The notes beneath the pieces are model-generated. The model was not told the origin of the DNA, ran no database searches, and saw nothing but the letters and a program-made list of their open reading frames with translations. A stretch of DNA of 64,000 nucleotides from Coprococcus_A sp051877705 (GTDB lineage: Bacteria > Bacillota > Clostridia > Lachnospirales > Lachnospiraceae): assembly GCA_051877705.1 (NCBI GenBank), contig JBJEJD010000039.1, positions 1-64,000 on the forward strand, in the 5' to 3' direction. The position numbers and the translations under genes were made by a program. This document shows, one piece after another, positions 35,425-43,708 of this stretch; positions within the stretch are counted from its first letter, which is position 1, and each line of letters opens with the position of its first letter.

Positions 35425-35466
35425 AAAAAAAGAAGCAGGCGGCTTCCGCTCAGCCACCCGCTTCTT
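35425..35466 (-). terminator. Terminator of asd
   Basis: On the minus strand AGAAGCGGGTGGC pairs with GCCGCCTGCTTCT (two G-U pairs), followed by TTTTTTT. Confidence 0.87.
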
Positions 35467-35480
35467 TTATAAACATATTA

Positions 35481-36578
35481 TTAACAATTCAGCTCTTTAG
35501 CCGTAATATATCCCTGAGCTGTCAACAGTTCTGCACAAAGCACTGCTCCTCCTGCAGCACCGCGGACTGTGTTATGGGAAAGACCGACAAATTTATAATC
35601 ATAAATCTTGTCTTCTCTCAGCCGCCCCACAGATATACCCATACCTTTCTCATAATCTACATCCGCTGTTACCTGCGGGCGATTATCTTCCTCAAGATAC
35701 TGGATAAACTGTTTTGGGGCACTTGGGAGCTTCAGCTCCTGTGGAACTCCAGAAAAGCTTATCATCTTCTCAATCAACTGCTCCTTTGTAGGTTTTTTTG
35801 CAAACTTAACAAATACAGCAGCTGTATGACCATTTAAAACAGGAACACGGATACATTGAGAAGTGATCAGTGGTGTTTCTGCCTTTACAATCTCTCCATT
35901 TTCGATATGTCCCCACAGTCTCAGCGGTTCCATTTCAGATTTTTCTTCTTCGCCGCCAATATAAGGAATAATATTCCCCATCATCTCCGGCCAGTCTTTA
36001 AATGTTTTGCCTGCTCCGGAAATAGCCTGATAAGTTGTCACAACAACCTCCGTCGGTTCAAATTCCTTCCACGCCGTTAAAACAGGGGCATAGCTCTGAA
36101 TGGAACAATTCGGCTTAACAGCAATAAAACCGCGGACCGTACCGAGACGTTTCTTCTGATCCTTAATGATTTCAAAATGCTCCGGATTAATCTCCGGAAC
36201 AACCATTGGAACATCTGGTGTCCATCGATGAGCACTGTTATTTGAAACAACCGGTGTTTCACATTTTGCATAAGCTTCCTCTATTCTGCGGATCTCATCT
36301 TTTGACATATCTACAGCGCTGAAAACAAAATCTATGTCTTTACACATATCTTCTACTTCAAGTACATTTCTCACTATCAGATCTTTCACTCTCTCAGGCA
36401 TCGGTGTGTCCATCTTCCAGCGTCCTCCTACAGCTTCTTCATAACGCTTACCAGCAGAACGTGGACTTGCTGCAACAGCAGTCACTTCAAACCATGGATG
36501 GTTCTCCAGCAGACTTATAAACCGCTGACCTACCATACCTGTTGCTCCGAGAATACCAACTTTTAACTTTTTTTCCAT
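35481..36578 (-). CDS. asd: Aspartate-semialdehyde dehydrogenase
   Basis: 365 residues. NADPH-binding GATGMVGQRF at the N-terminus, the catalytic Cys in KPNCSIQSY, and GHTAAVFVKF and HNTVRGAAGGAV later. The length and KPNCS motif fit the archaeal/fungal-like branch of Asd rather than the E. coli type. It reduces aspartyl phosphate to aspartate semialdehyde for lysine, threonine, methionine and diaminopimelate. The start at 36578 has GGAG 10 bases upstream; the longer frame to 36620 lacks a site. Monocistronic by its terminator. Confidence 0.94.
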   Translation of the reverse strand: MEKKLKVGILGATGMVGQRFISLLENHPWFEVTAVAASPRSAGKRYEEAVGGRWKMDTPMPERVKDLIVRNVLEVEDMCKDIDFVFSAVDMSKDEIRRIEEAYAKCETPVVSNNSAHRWTPDVPMVVPEINPEHFEIIKDQKKRLGTVRGFIAVKPNCSIQSYAPVLTAWKEFEPTEVVVTTYQAISGAGKTFKDWPEMMGNIIPYIGGEEEKSEMEPLRLWGHIENGEIVKAETPLITSQCIRVPVLNGHTAAVFVKFAKKPTKEQLIEKMISFSGVPQELKLPSAPKQFIQYLEEDNRPQVTADVDYEKGMGISVGRLREDKIYDYKFVGLSHNTVRGAAGGAVLCAELLTAQGYITAKELNC

Positions 36579-36791
36579 AATTATTACTCCTATCGCTAAG
36601 TGTCCGTACAAGAAACACATTTGTTTTTCACTAGTGTATACTACATCATATGGCGTAAAAATGCAAGTATTCTTTTTAGAAAAAATATAAAAAATTTATT
36701 TTTATTTTTTCATATTTGTGGTATTATAAATCATATACTCTGGTTTTAGAGCCATTTATTTCTATTTTGCAATTATGAAAGGGTGAATATC

Positions 36792-37127
36792 ATGAAGTTA
36801 AAAAAGGCTTTCAAAGCGATGGCTGCACTTACTGCTGTTGCAGCAGGCATTGGTACTGCCGTTTACTTATTCAAAGATAAATTGAATCATGAAGACCTTG
36901 CCGACGATTTTGATGACGATTTCGACGATGACTTTGATGATTTCGATGAAGAAGAAAACAGTACACCGGATTCACGCGAATATGTGAATATCCATCCTAC
37001 TGCTCCTGCCGAAGAGGAGAATCCTCCTGCTGAAGGAGATGCTGATCTTCCTGTGGCTGAAGAACCGGAAGTCGAAAAGGAACCTGCTTCTGAGGAATCA
37101 GACCAGGATAAACTGTCCGACGAATAA
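36792..37127 (+). CDS. Small acidic membrane-anchored protein
   Basis: 111 residues; I do not recognise a family. The N-terminus is basic then hydrophobic (MKLKKAFKAMAALTAVAAGIGTAVYLF), a probable signal-anchor. The rest is strongly acidic with a DFDDDFDDDFDDFDEEE stretch and a Pro/Glu-rich end. AAAGGG lies 8 bases before the ATG at 36792. It precedes the S1 gene in the same direction with a small hairpin between them, so they may share a transcript. Confidence 0.75.
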   Translation: MKLKKAFKAMAALTAVAAGIGTAVYLFKDKLNHEDLADDFDDDFDDDFDDFDEEENSTPDSREYVNIHPTAPAEEENPPAEGDADLPVAEEPEVEKEPASEESDQDKLSDE

Positions 37128-37185
37128 TAAAACACATCAATAATACTGCTGTCTACACGGCAGTTTATAAAAAGGAGATAACAAC

Positions 37186-37893
37186 ATGAGTACAGAAGAA
37201 AAAGAATTAGAAGTAACATCCACAGAAGCACCTAAAAAACCTGCAAGAAAGCCTCGTAAGCCGGTTGATCCTGCTGTATGGGAAGAATTAAAGGCTGCAC
37301 AGGAAAGCGGTGAAGTCTTAACAGTTAAGATCAATGCTGCTGTTAATGCCGGTGTCATCTCATATGTAAAGGGCATTCGCGGATTTATTCCTGCTTCTTT
37401 ATTATCCATCGCTTATGTCGAAGACTTAAATGAATGGGTTGATAAATCTATCGAAGTTAAGGTTATTACCGTTGAGCCTGAGAATAAGCGTCTTGTTCTT
37501 TCAGGTAAAGCTGTGGAACTTGACAAAGCTGCTGAAGAAAAAGCCGCCAAGATTGCCGCAGTTACTGTAGGCGAGATTTACGATGGCAAAGTTGAAAGAA
37601 TCACATCCTTTGGTGCTTTCGTTGGTTTTGCAGATGGTTTATCCGGCCTTGTTCACATTTCCCAGATGGCCAACAAGCGTATTGAGTCTCCGAACGAAGT
37701 TGTCAAAGTCGGTGATGAAGTAAAAGTAAAGGTTATTGGCAATAAAGAAGGTAAGATCAGTCTCAGCATGAAGGCTGCACTTGATTCTGACAGTCAGCCG
37801 GCTGCTGCTAAGGAACCTGCTTTCAATTACAAGGAAGAAGGCAAGGCAACAACTGGTCTTGCATCATTACTTGCCAATATCAAATTAGATTAA
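37186..37893 (+). CDS. S1 RNA-binding domain protein
   Basis: 235 residues with a Lys/Pro-rich N-terminus and two S1/OB-fold domains (about 40-105: VLTVKINAAVNAGVISYVKGIRGFIPAS; about 125-200: GEIYDGKVERITSFGAFVGFADGLSGLVHISQM). The second is a canonical S1 repeat; the first is the degenerate type common at the start of S1-family proteins. Likely an RNA-binding translation or RNA-turnover factor. AAAGGAGATAACAAC precedes the ATG. It looks like a highly expressed gene, with a strong terminator after it. Confidence 0.87.
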   Translation: MSTEEKELEVTSTEAPKKPARKPRKPVDPAVWEELKAAQESGEVLTVKINAAVNAGVISYVKGIRGFIPASLLSIAYVEDLNEWVDKSIEVKVITVEPENKRLVLSGKAVELDKAAEEKAAKIAAVTVGEIYDGKVERITSFGAFVGFADGLSGLVHISQMANKRIESPNEVVKVGDEVKVKVIGNKEGKISLSMKAALDSDSQPAAAKEPAFNYKEEGKATTGLASLLANIKLD

Positions 37894-37914
37894 TATACAG
37901 ACCATTTGTATAAA

Positions 37915-37950
37915 ACAAAAGCTGCCGTTCATTCGGCAGCTTTTGTTTTA
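37915..37950. terminator. Bidirectional terminator between the S1 gene and lepB
   Basis: ACAAAAGCTGCCG/CGGCAGCTTTTGT is a 13-bp perfect stem with a 6-base loop, A/T rich on both sides. Confidence 0.9.
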
Positions 37951-37962
37951 TACTCGCCTCAT

Positions 37963-38496
37963 CTAATTATCCAGCCATCTCAACGACGGATAATACATAA
38001 AAAAAGCTTTTGCTATAATCTTATCTCTGGAAACATACGTATTCTCCCAATAACGCGCATCTTTAGATACCGCACGATTATCTCCAAGCATAAAATAACA
38101 ACCCTCCGGCACTTCATAAGGTCCAAAATCACCAGTCGGCTCTTCACTCAGATAGGGTTCCTCCAATAATTCACCATCAATGTAAACTCTACCTCTGATA
38201 ATCTCCACCGTTTCTCCCGGAAGTCCTATGATCCGTTTCAGATAATCTATCTTCTCGTCATCGGGGTATTTAAAAATAACGATATCCCCTCGCTCCGGTT
38301 CTGCAAAATAATAATACAGCCGAAAACCCATAATTCTTGATCCAGCGGGTATTGTCGTCTCCATGGACCCCGTTGGAACAACCGCATTGGCTATAATAAA
38401 GGAATCTACAATAAATGCTATAATTACAGCTGACAAAATTACTTTAATCCAACTGAAAATCTCTGCCTTAATCGATACTTTATTATTCTCAGACAT
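37963..38496 (-). CDS. lepB: Signal peptidase I
   Basis: 177 residues. One N-terminal membrane helix, then the catalytic Ser in PTGSMETTIP, the Lys in DYLKRIIGLPGE, and the later GDNRAVSKDARYW motif. It removes signal peptides from exported proteins at the outer face of the membrane. The start at 38496 is preferred, though an in-frame ATG at 38517, right at the edge of the repeat array, cannot be excluded. The 133-bp repeats lie directly upstream, between lepB and carD. Confidence 0.93.
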   Translation of the reverse strand: MSENNKVSIKAEIFSWIKVILSAVIIAFIVDSFIIANAVVPTGSMETTIPAGSRIMGFRLYYYFAEPERGDIVIFKYPDDEKIDYLKRIIGLPGETVEIIRGRVYIDGELLEEPYLSEEPTGDFGPYEVPEGCYFMLGDNRAVSKDARYWENTYVSRDKIIAKAFFMYYPSLRWLDN

Positions 38497-38517
38497 CCAT
38501 CTGCCACTTCCCCTCAT

Positions 38518-38808
38518 TGCCCGTTTTTATTTTTGCTCGCATACCCCGACGCAATTCGCCGCCATGTTCGGAAAACCTCCGGTTTTCCTCACTCGCGGGC
38601 TTCGCCTTATAAAAATAAAAACGTGCATTTGTTCCTGCAAGCAGTCTCTTTGCCCGTTTTTATTTTTGCTCGCATACCCCGACGCAATTCGCCGCCATGT
38701 TCGGAAAACCTCCGGTTTTCCTCACTCGCGGGCTTCGCCTTATAAAAATAAAAACGTGCATTTGTTCCTGCAAGCAGTCTCTTTGCCCGTTTTTATTTTT
38801 GCACGGCT
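38518..38808. repeat. 133-bp tandem foldback repeat, two full copies and a partial third
   Basis: Copies begin at 38518, 38651 and 38784 (exact period 133; the third stops after about 25 bases). Each full unit is bounded by a 13-bp perfect inverted repeat, CGTTTTTATTTTT/AAAAATAAAAACG, and contains an inner hairpin GGAAAACC-TCC-GGTTTTCC and GC-rich CTCGC...TTCGCC segments. It fills most of the 365-base gap between lepB and carD. No convincing protein is encoded. Confidence 0.95.
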
Positions 38809-38861
38809 CATTGCTTACGCGCACATTATAACACAGTGAAGAGGAAATGACAATTAAAGCT

Positions 38862-39359
38862 TTATGAAACCGTCCGTACAATATAATCTTTAACTTCTTC
38901 TTTTGGTATTCCCAACGAGACAGCCAGTTCCCCGTACAAGTTTTCCTCAGCCATACTGAAATACTTCTTGTCTATGGCCGTCAACGCCTTTCCGCTTTCC
39001 GTACGGCGTTTCTTCCGCATATAGATGGTTTTGATAATTTTAATCAGCTCCCTGCAGTCACAGCTGTGCAGAGCCTCTTTATAATCCCGTTCCCTCTTCC
39101 TTTCATCATTCACCCACAGATAATCAATGCTCGTAATATCCTTAATTAATGCCTGAGCTTCCTCCTTGCCCATAATTGGACGGATCAGTTCCTTTTGATT
39201 GTCCACGGGTGTATAAAGAACACTTCCTTTAGAATAATAAGGTCTCAATGTATAATATAATCTGTCTTTGCTGACGCCATCTATATCTAAACTGCCGATA
39301 TGAGTCACTTCACAGACACCATACCCACCAAAGATTACAAAATCACCAGTTTTAAACAT
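38862..39359 (-). CDS. CarD family transcriptional regulator
   Basis: 165 residues. The N-terminal CarD/TRCF RNA-polymerase-interaction domain starts MFKTGDFVIFGGYGVCEVTHIG and continues through YYTLRPYYSKGSVLYTPV; the C-terminal half is helical and basic (EALHSCDCRELIKIIKTIYMRKKRR). CarD proteins stabilise the open promoter complex. AAGGA lies 9 bases before the chosen ATG at 39359. It overlaps the preceding small gene by 8 bases, which suggests translational coupling. Confidence 0.9.
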   Translation of the reverse strand: MFKTGDFVIFGGYGVCEVTHIGSLDIDGVSKDRLYYTLRPYYSKGSVLYTPVDNQKELIRPIMGKEEAQALIKDITSIDYLWVNDERKRERDYKEALHSCDCRELIKIIKTIYMRKKRRTESGKALTAIDKKYFSMAEENLYGELAVSLGIPKEEVKDYIVRTVS

Positions 39360-39591
39360 TTTCAGCATCCTTTGTTCGAATATATCCATCCGTTTTATAA
39401 GTATTATATTGCTTTCTGATTTTCACGATCAGTGATCCATCGGGTTCCTTATAAGTCTCCTCAACTACATAAACAGTCTTTTTACGATCCAGCTTGCCGC
39501 AATAAACAGCAAATTCCTTTTCAGGATCCGCATCATTGGTCGTGTCAAACCTCATCGTCTGCAGTAAACATGCACTTGTTATTCTGCGCAT
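39352..39591 (-). CDS. Hypothetical 79-residue protein overlapping carD
   Basis: I do not recognise a family. The protein starts MRRITSACLLQTMRFDTT and has a beta-like EFAVYCGKLDRKKTVYVVEETY centre. AAAGGA lies about 10 bases before the ATG at 39591; an ATG four codons earlier is too close to that site. Its last 8 bases overlap the carD start, so it is probably a real gene translated just before carD. Confidence 0.6.
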   Translation of the reverse strand: MRRITSACLLQTMRFDTTNDADPEKEFAVYCGKLDRKKTVYVVEETYKEPDGSLIVKIRKQYNTYKTDGYIRTKDAENV

Positions 39592-39777
39592 CAAAAACAC
39601 CATCCTTTCATTTGTAATTTTATTTTATCATCTAAAAATAAGCTTCGTAAGCACTTTTTAGAAATTCAGCACAATTACAAATGCATTTCGCTCTTATATT
39701 TGTGCGTTTTCACTATACATGCAACTTTTTTTAAATGATGCATAATATAAGGATAGAAATTCCAGGAGGTGCTTTTC

Positions 39778-40776
39778 ATGAAAAAAATAATTTCCTCAAT
39801 TCTGATCTTATCCTGCATTTGTCTGCTTCTCATCGGCTGCAGACAGACTCAGCCCGGGCTGACACCTGTAACTCTCAACGAAGTAGCCCACTCCATTTTT
39901 TATGCCCCAATGTACGTGGCTATTGAAAATGGTTATTTTAAAGAAGAGGGATTGGATATTAAGCTGATTAATGGCGCAGGTGCTGATAATGTCATGACCT
40001 CTCTGATATCCGGAGACGCAGATATTGGCTTTATGGGACCGGAGGCAACTGTCTATGTTTACAATCAGGGGGCCCAGAACTATGCTGTCAACTTTGCCCA
40101 ACTGACCCAGCGCGCCGGAAACTTCCTTGTTTCCCGCTCTCCCGAAGATAATTTCACATGGCAGGATCTGAAAGGAAAAACTGTCCTCGGAGGCAGACCA
40201 GGCGGCATGCCTCAAATGATTTTCGAATATGTCCTAAAGCTCCATAACATCGATCCTAAAACAGATTTGACCATCATTCAGAATATTGATTTTGGGCTGA
40301 CGGCCGAAGCCTTTTCCAGCGGTACTGCCGACTATACTGTCGAATTTGAACCATTTGCCACATCTCTGGAAAAAAACGGGAATGGTTACGTGATTGCCTC
40401 CCTTGGTGAGGATTCCGGTTATGTCCCGTACACCTGCTTTTCTGCTCTTGAAAAATATATTCAGGAAAATCCGGATATCATCCAAAACTTTACCAACGGT
40501 ATCCAAAAAGGGCTGGACTATGTCAACAGCCACACACCGATGGAAATTGCAAAAATTATCCAACCACAATTTAAAGAGACTGATACAGATACCCTTGTCA
40601 CCATCATTGATCGATATGCATCCCAGGACACATGGAAAACAGATTGTATTTTTACAGAAGAAGCCTTCACTTTGCTGCAGAATATTCTTGATCAGGCTGG
40701 TGAACTCACCGAAAGAGTCGACTACCAGACACTTGTCGATCCTTCCTTTGCCCAAAAATGTCTGCAGGAAAAATAA
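39778..40776 (+). CDS. ABC transporter substrate-binding lipoprotein, NMT1/SsuA-like
   Basis: 332 residues. The N-terminus is a lipoprotein signal with LLLIGC, then a NMT1/ThiY/SsuA-type binding fold (FYAPMYVAIENGYFKEEGLDIKLI, GDADIGFMGPEATVYVY, DLKGKTVLGGRPGGMPQ). Relatives bind sulphonates, nitrate, taurine or thiamine precursors. AGGAGG lies 9 bases before the ATG. No permease or ATPase gene is next to it on either side, so it is an orphan that must work with a transporter elsewhere. Ligand unknown. Confidence 0.88.
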   Translation: MKKIISSILILSCICLLLIGCRQTQPGLTPVTLNEVAHSIFYAPMYVAIENGYFKEEGLDIKLINGAGADNVMTSLISGDADIGFMGPEATVYVYNQGAQNYAVNFAQLTQRAGNFLVSRSPEDNFTWQDLKGKTVLGGRPGGMPQMIFEYVLKLHNIDPKTDLTIIQNIDFGLTAEAFSSGTADYTVEFEPFATSLEKNGNGYVIASLGEDSGYVPYTCFSALEKYIQENPDIIQNFTNGIQKGLDYVNSHTPMEIAKIIQPQFKETDTDTLVTIIDRYASQDTWKTDCIFTEEAFTLLQNILDQAGELTERVDYQTLVDPSFAQKCLQEK

Positions 40777-40831
40777 ACAGACACACACACCGCCGCTTGC
40801 AAATCATCTGACATACCCAGGACATAAAAAT

Positions 40832-40936
40832 AATGCTGCCGCATTTTTTATAAAGTCACTCTGTCATCCATGTTATTTCAAGAAGCAAACAAAACAACGG
40901 ATGCGGAGGTGCCCAAATAAATAATGCGGCAGCTCT
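40832..40936. repeat. Distant 11-bp inverted repeat after the orphan binding protein gene
   Basis: GCTGCCGCATT (near 40835-40845) and AATGCGGCAGC (near 40923-40934) are perfect inverted copies about 80 bases apart in a gene-free stretch. They could form a long RNA stem or be the ends of a small decayed element. Confidence 0.45.
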
Positions 40937-40959
40937 AACGTATAATGGATTATTCTGTT

Positions 40960-41544
40960 TTATTCAAAAGGTGTACGATCTGTTAATTCATATGGTGTGA
41001 CTTCTTTTGCATCCTTCATATAATCAGCCGTCTGGTTGTCATAATCAGCTGAATTTGACGCAGACACAAATACCTTTTCTGTAATCATCTCACCATCATA
41101 TTGATATTGTCTCAGCTCATATGTTCCATCATTAATAATAAAGGCAAGAAGTCCATACTGCCCCGACAGATACATATTCTGCAGTGTCAGCGTACCAATG
41201 GTCATTACTTCACCCTGATTAAAGGAATAAACGCTCATAGCATCTTTTCCCACAATCAATTCCGGCGAACCATCTCCGGTGATATCATACAAATAGTACA
41301 CTGCATCCTGATCCGGACATCCATCCAGCAGCACTTTATAACTTTTTTTCTGCTCATCGTCCATCGAAAATGTTTTTTCCTGCTCGCTGACAGTTCCTGC
41401 TATCTCAGACACAATGTCTATAGGGATCTCTGATACCAGTACATCCTTCTGTTCATTCCCGGTATCCTTTTCCTTCCCGCAGCCAATTAAAAAAAACATC
41501 AGCAGTATGAGGAGCACCGCTCCCATTAATCTTTTGACCTTCAT
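40960..41544 (-). CDS. Hypothetical lipoprotein
   Basis: 194 residues. The N-terminus (MKVKRLMGAVLLILLMFFLIGC) is a clear lipoprotein signal with Cys22 as the lipid site, followed by a charged linker and a domain containing YYLYDITGDGSPELIVG, a pattern seen in FG-GAP/VCBS-like or calcium-binding repeats. No enzyme motif is visible. Probably a surface protein of unknown role. It is followed upstream by the cupin gene in the same orientation. Confidence 0.75.
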   Translation of the reverse strand: MKVKRLMGAVLLILLMFFLIGCGKEKDTGNEQKDVLVSEIPIDIVSEIAGTVSEQEKTFSMDDEQKKSYKVLLDGCPDQDAVYYLYDITGDGSPELIVGKDAMSVYSFNQGEVMTIGTLTLQNMYLSGQYGLLAFIINDGTYELRQYQYDGEMITEKVFVSASNSADYDNQTADYMKDAKEVTPYELTDRTPFE

Positions 41545-41566
41545 CTTCTATCACCTGTCCAATATC

Positions 41567-41917
41567 CTAATACAGCAAGATAACAGCAAAAACTTCCAAT
41601 ACATCTGTCTCTGAAGCATTTCTAATACCATGGCTCTGACCGCCAAGACAGACACAGGAGTCTCCTTCATGCAGCGTCACAATCGTACCATTATCATTGT
41701 ACTCTGCTGTTCCTTTAGAAATACAGATAATTTCTTCCTCACCTTCATGCATATGTTCTCCTATAGAACATCCGGGATTGAAAATAAGTTTGGCAATCAT
41801 TTTAGCATTGCCATTATATTCTGACGGCTCAAGATAACGAATGACATGTACTGTTCCCTCTCCACCGCGCATATGTTCATTAAATAAATTCACCATATCT
41901 TCTGCTCGTTTAATCAT
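41567..41917 (-). CDS. Cupin domain protein
   Basis: 116 residues of a single cupin beta-barrel. Motif 1 reads GCSIGEHMHEGEEEIICISKG with two His and a Glu, and motif 2 reads GDSCVCLGGQSHGIRN with the third His, so a metal site is likely intact. Such small cupins are isomerases, lyases or ligand-binding proteins; no specific function can be assigned. GGAGG lies 10 bases before the ATG at 41917; the longer frame to 42019 is not supported. Confidence 0.85.
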   Translation of the reverse strand: MIKRAEDMVNLFNEHMRGGEGTVHVIRYLEPSEYNGNAKMIAKLIFNPGCSIGEHMHEGEEEIICISKGTAEYNDNGTIVTLHEGDSCVCLGGQSHGIRNASETDVLEVFAVILLY

Positions 41918-42180
41918 AATTATGATACCTCCTGTATATAAAATCAAAAGCTGCCATTCATCACTTTTCTTCAGCTTTCTTTCTCTAGAATAACATCTAA
42001 AGAAATATATTGCAAGCACAGGTATAACGGTTTTGATTACTACATACTACACTTTTTTATTGACCTTTCCCCATTTGAAGGACTATACTATATAATATAA
42101 ATATACAGAAAAACCTCTATATTCTGTATCATTTATCTAAAATCAGAATCTGCTTAATTTTATGGAAGGATTGATAAATT

Positions 42181-42786
42181 ATGGAACAGGAATCCCACAA
42201 TAATGCCTCAATAGATATACAGCAAATTATCAGAGAAGTTTTTGACCGATATACTGATAACAGTTACATCAAAGCTTCCATGCTGCCGGATCTGGATCTG
42301 TATGTGGATCAGATCACTACCTTTCTGACTCAGCACCTGACCAGGACAACACGAAATGAAGACGACAAAATAATGACCAAAACCATGATCAATAATTACA
42401 CCAAAAATCATCTGTTGCCGCCTCCAGAGAAGAAAAAATATTCTAAAGACCATATTTTATTGTTGATCTTTATTTATTACTTTAAAAACTTCCTTTCAAT
42501 CAGCGATATCCAGACCATTCTTGCTCCTCTGACAGAGCAATATTTCCACAATGGCAGTGAAATAAATCTGGAATATATATATAGTACACTTTTTTCAAAG
42601 GAATCAACATATAGAGATAATTACTATGAAAACATTCTGAAAGAATATGAAATATCGGGTGATATATTTGCAGAAGCACCAAAACAGGACCAGCAATTTC
42701 TTCGGGAATTTTCTTTTATTTGTATTCTGAGTCTTGATATTTATATCAAAAAACAATTGATCGAAACAATCATAGATCATAAATAA
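42181..42786 (+). CDS. DUF1836 family protein
   Basis: 201 residues. It has the DUF1836 layout: an N-terminal helical part, a central LPPPEKKKYSKDHILLLIFIYYFKNFLSISDIQTIL segment resembling a MerR-like winged helix, and a helical C-terminus. Likely a transcription regulator, but targets are unknown. GGAAGGATTGATAAATT precedes the ATG. A promoter-like TTGACC and TATACT pair lies at about 42059-42088. It is read away from the cupin gene. Confidence 0.85.
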   Translation: MEQESHNNASIDIQQIIREVFDRYTDNSYIKASMLPDLDLYVDQITTFLTQHLTRTTRNEDDKIMTKTMINNYTKNHLLPPPEKKKYSKDHILLLIFIYYFKNFLSISDIQTILAPLTEQYFHNGSEINLEYIYSTLFSKESTYRDNYYENILKEYEISGDIFAEAPKQDQQFLREFSFICILSLDIYIKKQLIETIIDHK

Positions 42787-42792
42787 ACATAA

Positions 42793-42829
42793 TATAAGGG
42801 TGTCACAGCATCTGCCGTGCACCCTTATA
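42793..42829. terminator. Hairpin between the DUF1836 and yerC genes
   Basis: TATAAGGGTG/CACCCTTATA, a 10-bp perfect stem between two converging genes; only short T-runs follow. Confidence 0.65.
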
Positions 42830-42837
42830 TCAGTTTA

Positions 42838-43137
42838 TTATTGATTATCTTTTAGTCGTTCCAGTACCATATCATAACCATCATTGCCATAATTCAATGA
42901 ACGGTTTACACGACTGATTGTTGCTGTAGAAGCGCCAGTCTTCTCAGCAATCTCAAGGTACGTTTTCCTTTCCCTGAGCATCCTTGCCACTTCAAAACGC
43001 TGTGACAGAGACAACAGTTCATTAATAGTGCATATATCTTCAAAAAACTCATAACATTCTTCCACATCTTTCAGGCAAAGCATTGCTCTGAATAACTGCT
43101 CAACCTCTGGCGTCTTAATTTTCTTGTTCATTGGCAA
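42838..43137 (-). CDS. YerC/YecD family TrpR-related regulator
   Basis: 99 residues, all helical, with the TrpR-like helix-turn-helix (TYLEIAEKTGASTATISRVNRSLNYG). This family is common in Firmicutes and is annotated TrpR-like, although tryptophan control has not been shown for it. It starts just right of a region of structured repeats that lies upstream of it, so those repeats could affect its expression. The ORF begins at 43137 with no strong Shine-Dalgarno besides AAAAGGGGA. Confidence 0.9.
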   Translation of the reverse strand: MPMNKKIKTPEVEQLFRAMLCLKDVEECYEFFEDICTINELLSLSQRFEVARMLRERKTYLEIAEKTGASTATISRVNRSLNYGNDGYDMVLERLKDNQ

Positions 43138-43180
43138 AAATCCCCTTTTTATTAAATTATATTATTCTATTTCCTTCGTA

Positions 43181-43565
43181 CAGCATGCTGCAGATATACT
43201 TGCTCTGCAGGCTATCCGCTGCTGCCGCAGCTCCTGTTTGCCGCTGTTTTTCATACGAACAGCATGTCGCAGACCCGCCTGCTTCTGCAGGCTATCCGCT
43301 GCTGCCGCAGCTGTTCCGCCTGCCGCTGTTTTTCCAAACGAACAGCATGTCGCAGACCCGCCTGCTTCTGCAGGCTATCCGCTGCTGCCGCANNNNNNNN
43401 NNNNNNNNNNNNNNNNNNNNNNNNNNNNNNNNNNNNNNNNNNNNNNNNNNNNNNNNNNNNNNNNNNNNNNNNNNNNNNNNNNNNNNNNNNNNACGAACAG
43501 CATGTCGCAGACCCGCCTGCTTCTGCAGGCTATCCGCTGCTGCCGCAGCTCCTGTCTGCGACTGA
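43181..43565. repeat. 80-83-bp GC-rich hairpin repeat array, interrupted by the assembly gap
   Basis: Units begin with GCAGGCTATCCGCTGCTGCC at 43207, 43287, 43370 and 43525 (periods 80 and 83, then the gap). A degenerate copy precedes the first. Each unit has three short hairpins: GCTGC-TGCC-GCAGC, GCTGTT...AACAGC and CCTGC-TTCT-GCAGG. Immediately after, TGGGCG-TTC-CGCCCA (43566-43580) and a larger AATAGC/GCTATT stem (to about 43630) continue the structured stretch. No plausible protein. Confidence 0.93.
43393..43492. other. Assembly gap of exactly 100 N
   Basis: A run of 100 N lies inside the tandem repeat. A round 100 usually marks a gap of unknown length, so the number of repeat units is not known. 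Confidence 0.98.
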
Positions 43566-43708
43566 TGGGCGTTCCGCCCAATAGCAGCCGTTAAAAATAC
43601 CCTTATGCAAGCCAGCTTGCAACGGCTATTTTACCGTCTGCTGCTGTTCTGAATACATAAGCACATTGTAACATTTTACAGAGTTAAAGTCTATAGGCAA
43701 TTCTTAAA

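Noticed and set aside
38363..38839. Open frames on the plus strand over the 133-bp array, with repeated GFPHSRASPYKNKN-like segments
   Set aside because: They simply translate the tandem repeat, have no ribosome binding site and overlap lepB in antisense.
38518..43565. CRISPR arrays
   Set aside because: Repeat units are 80-133 bp with no unique spacers and no cas genes nearby.
43124..43594. Several Cys/Ala/Pro-rich open frames across the N gap
   Set aside because: They read the GC-rich hairpin repeat in different frames and pass through 100 N; no start signals.
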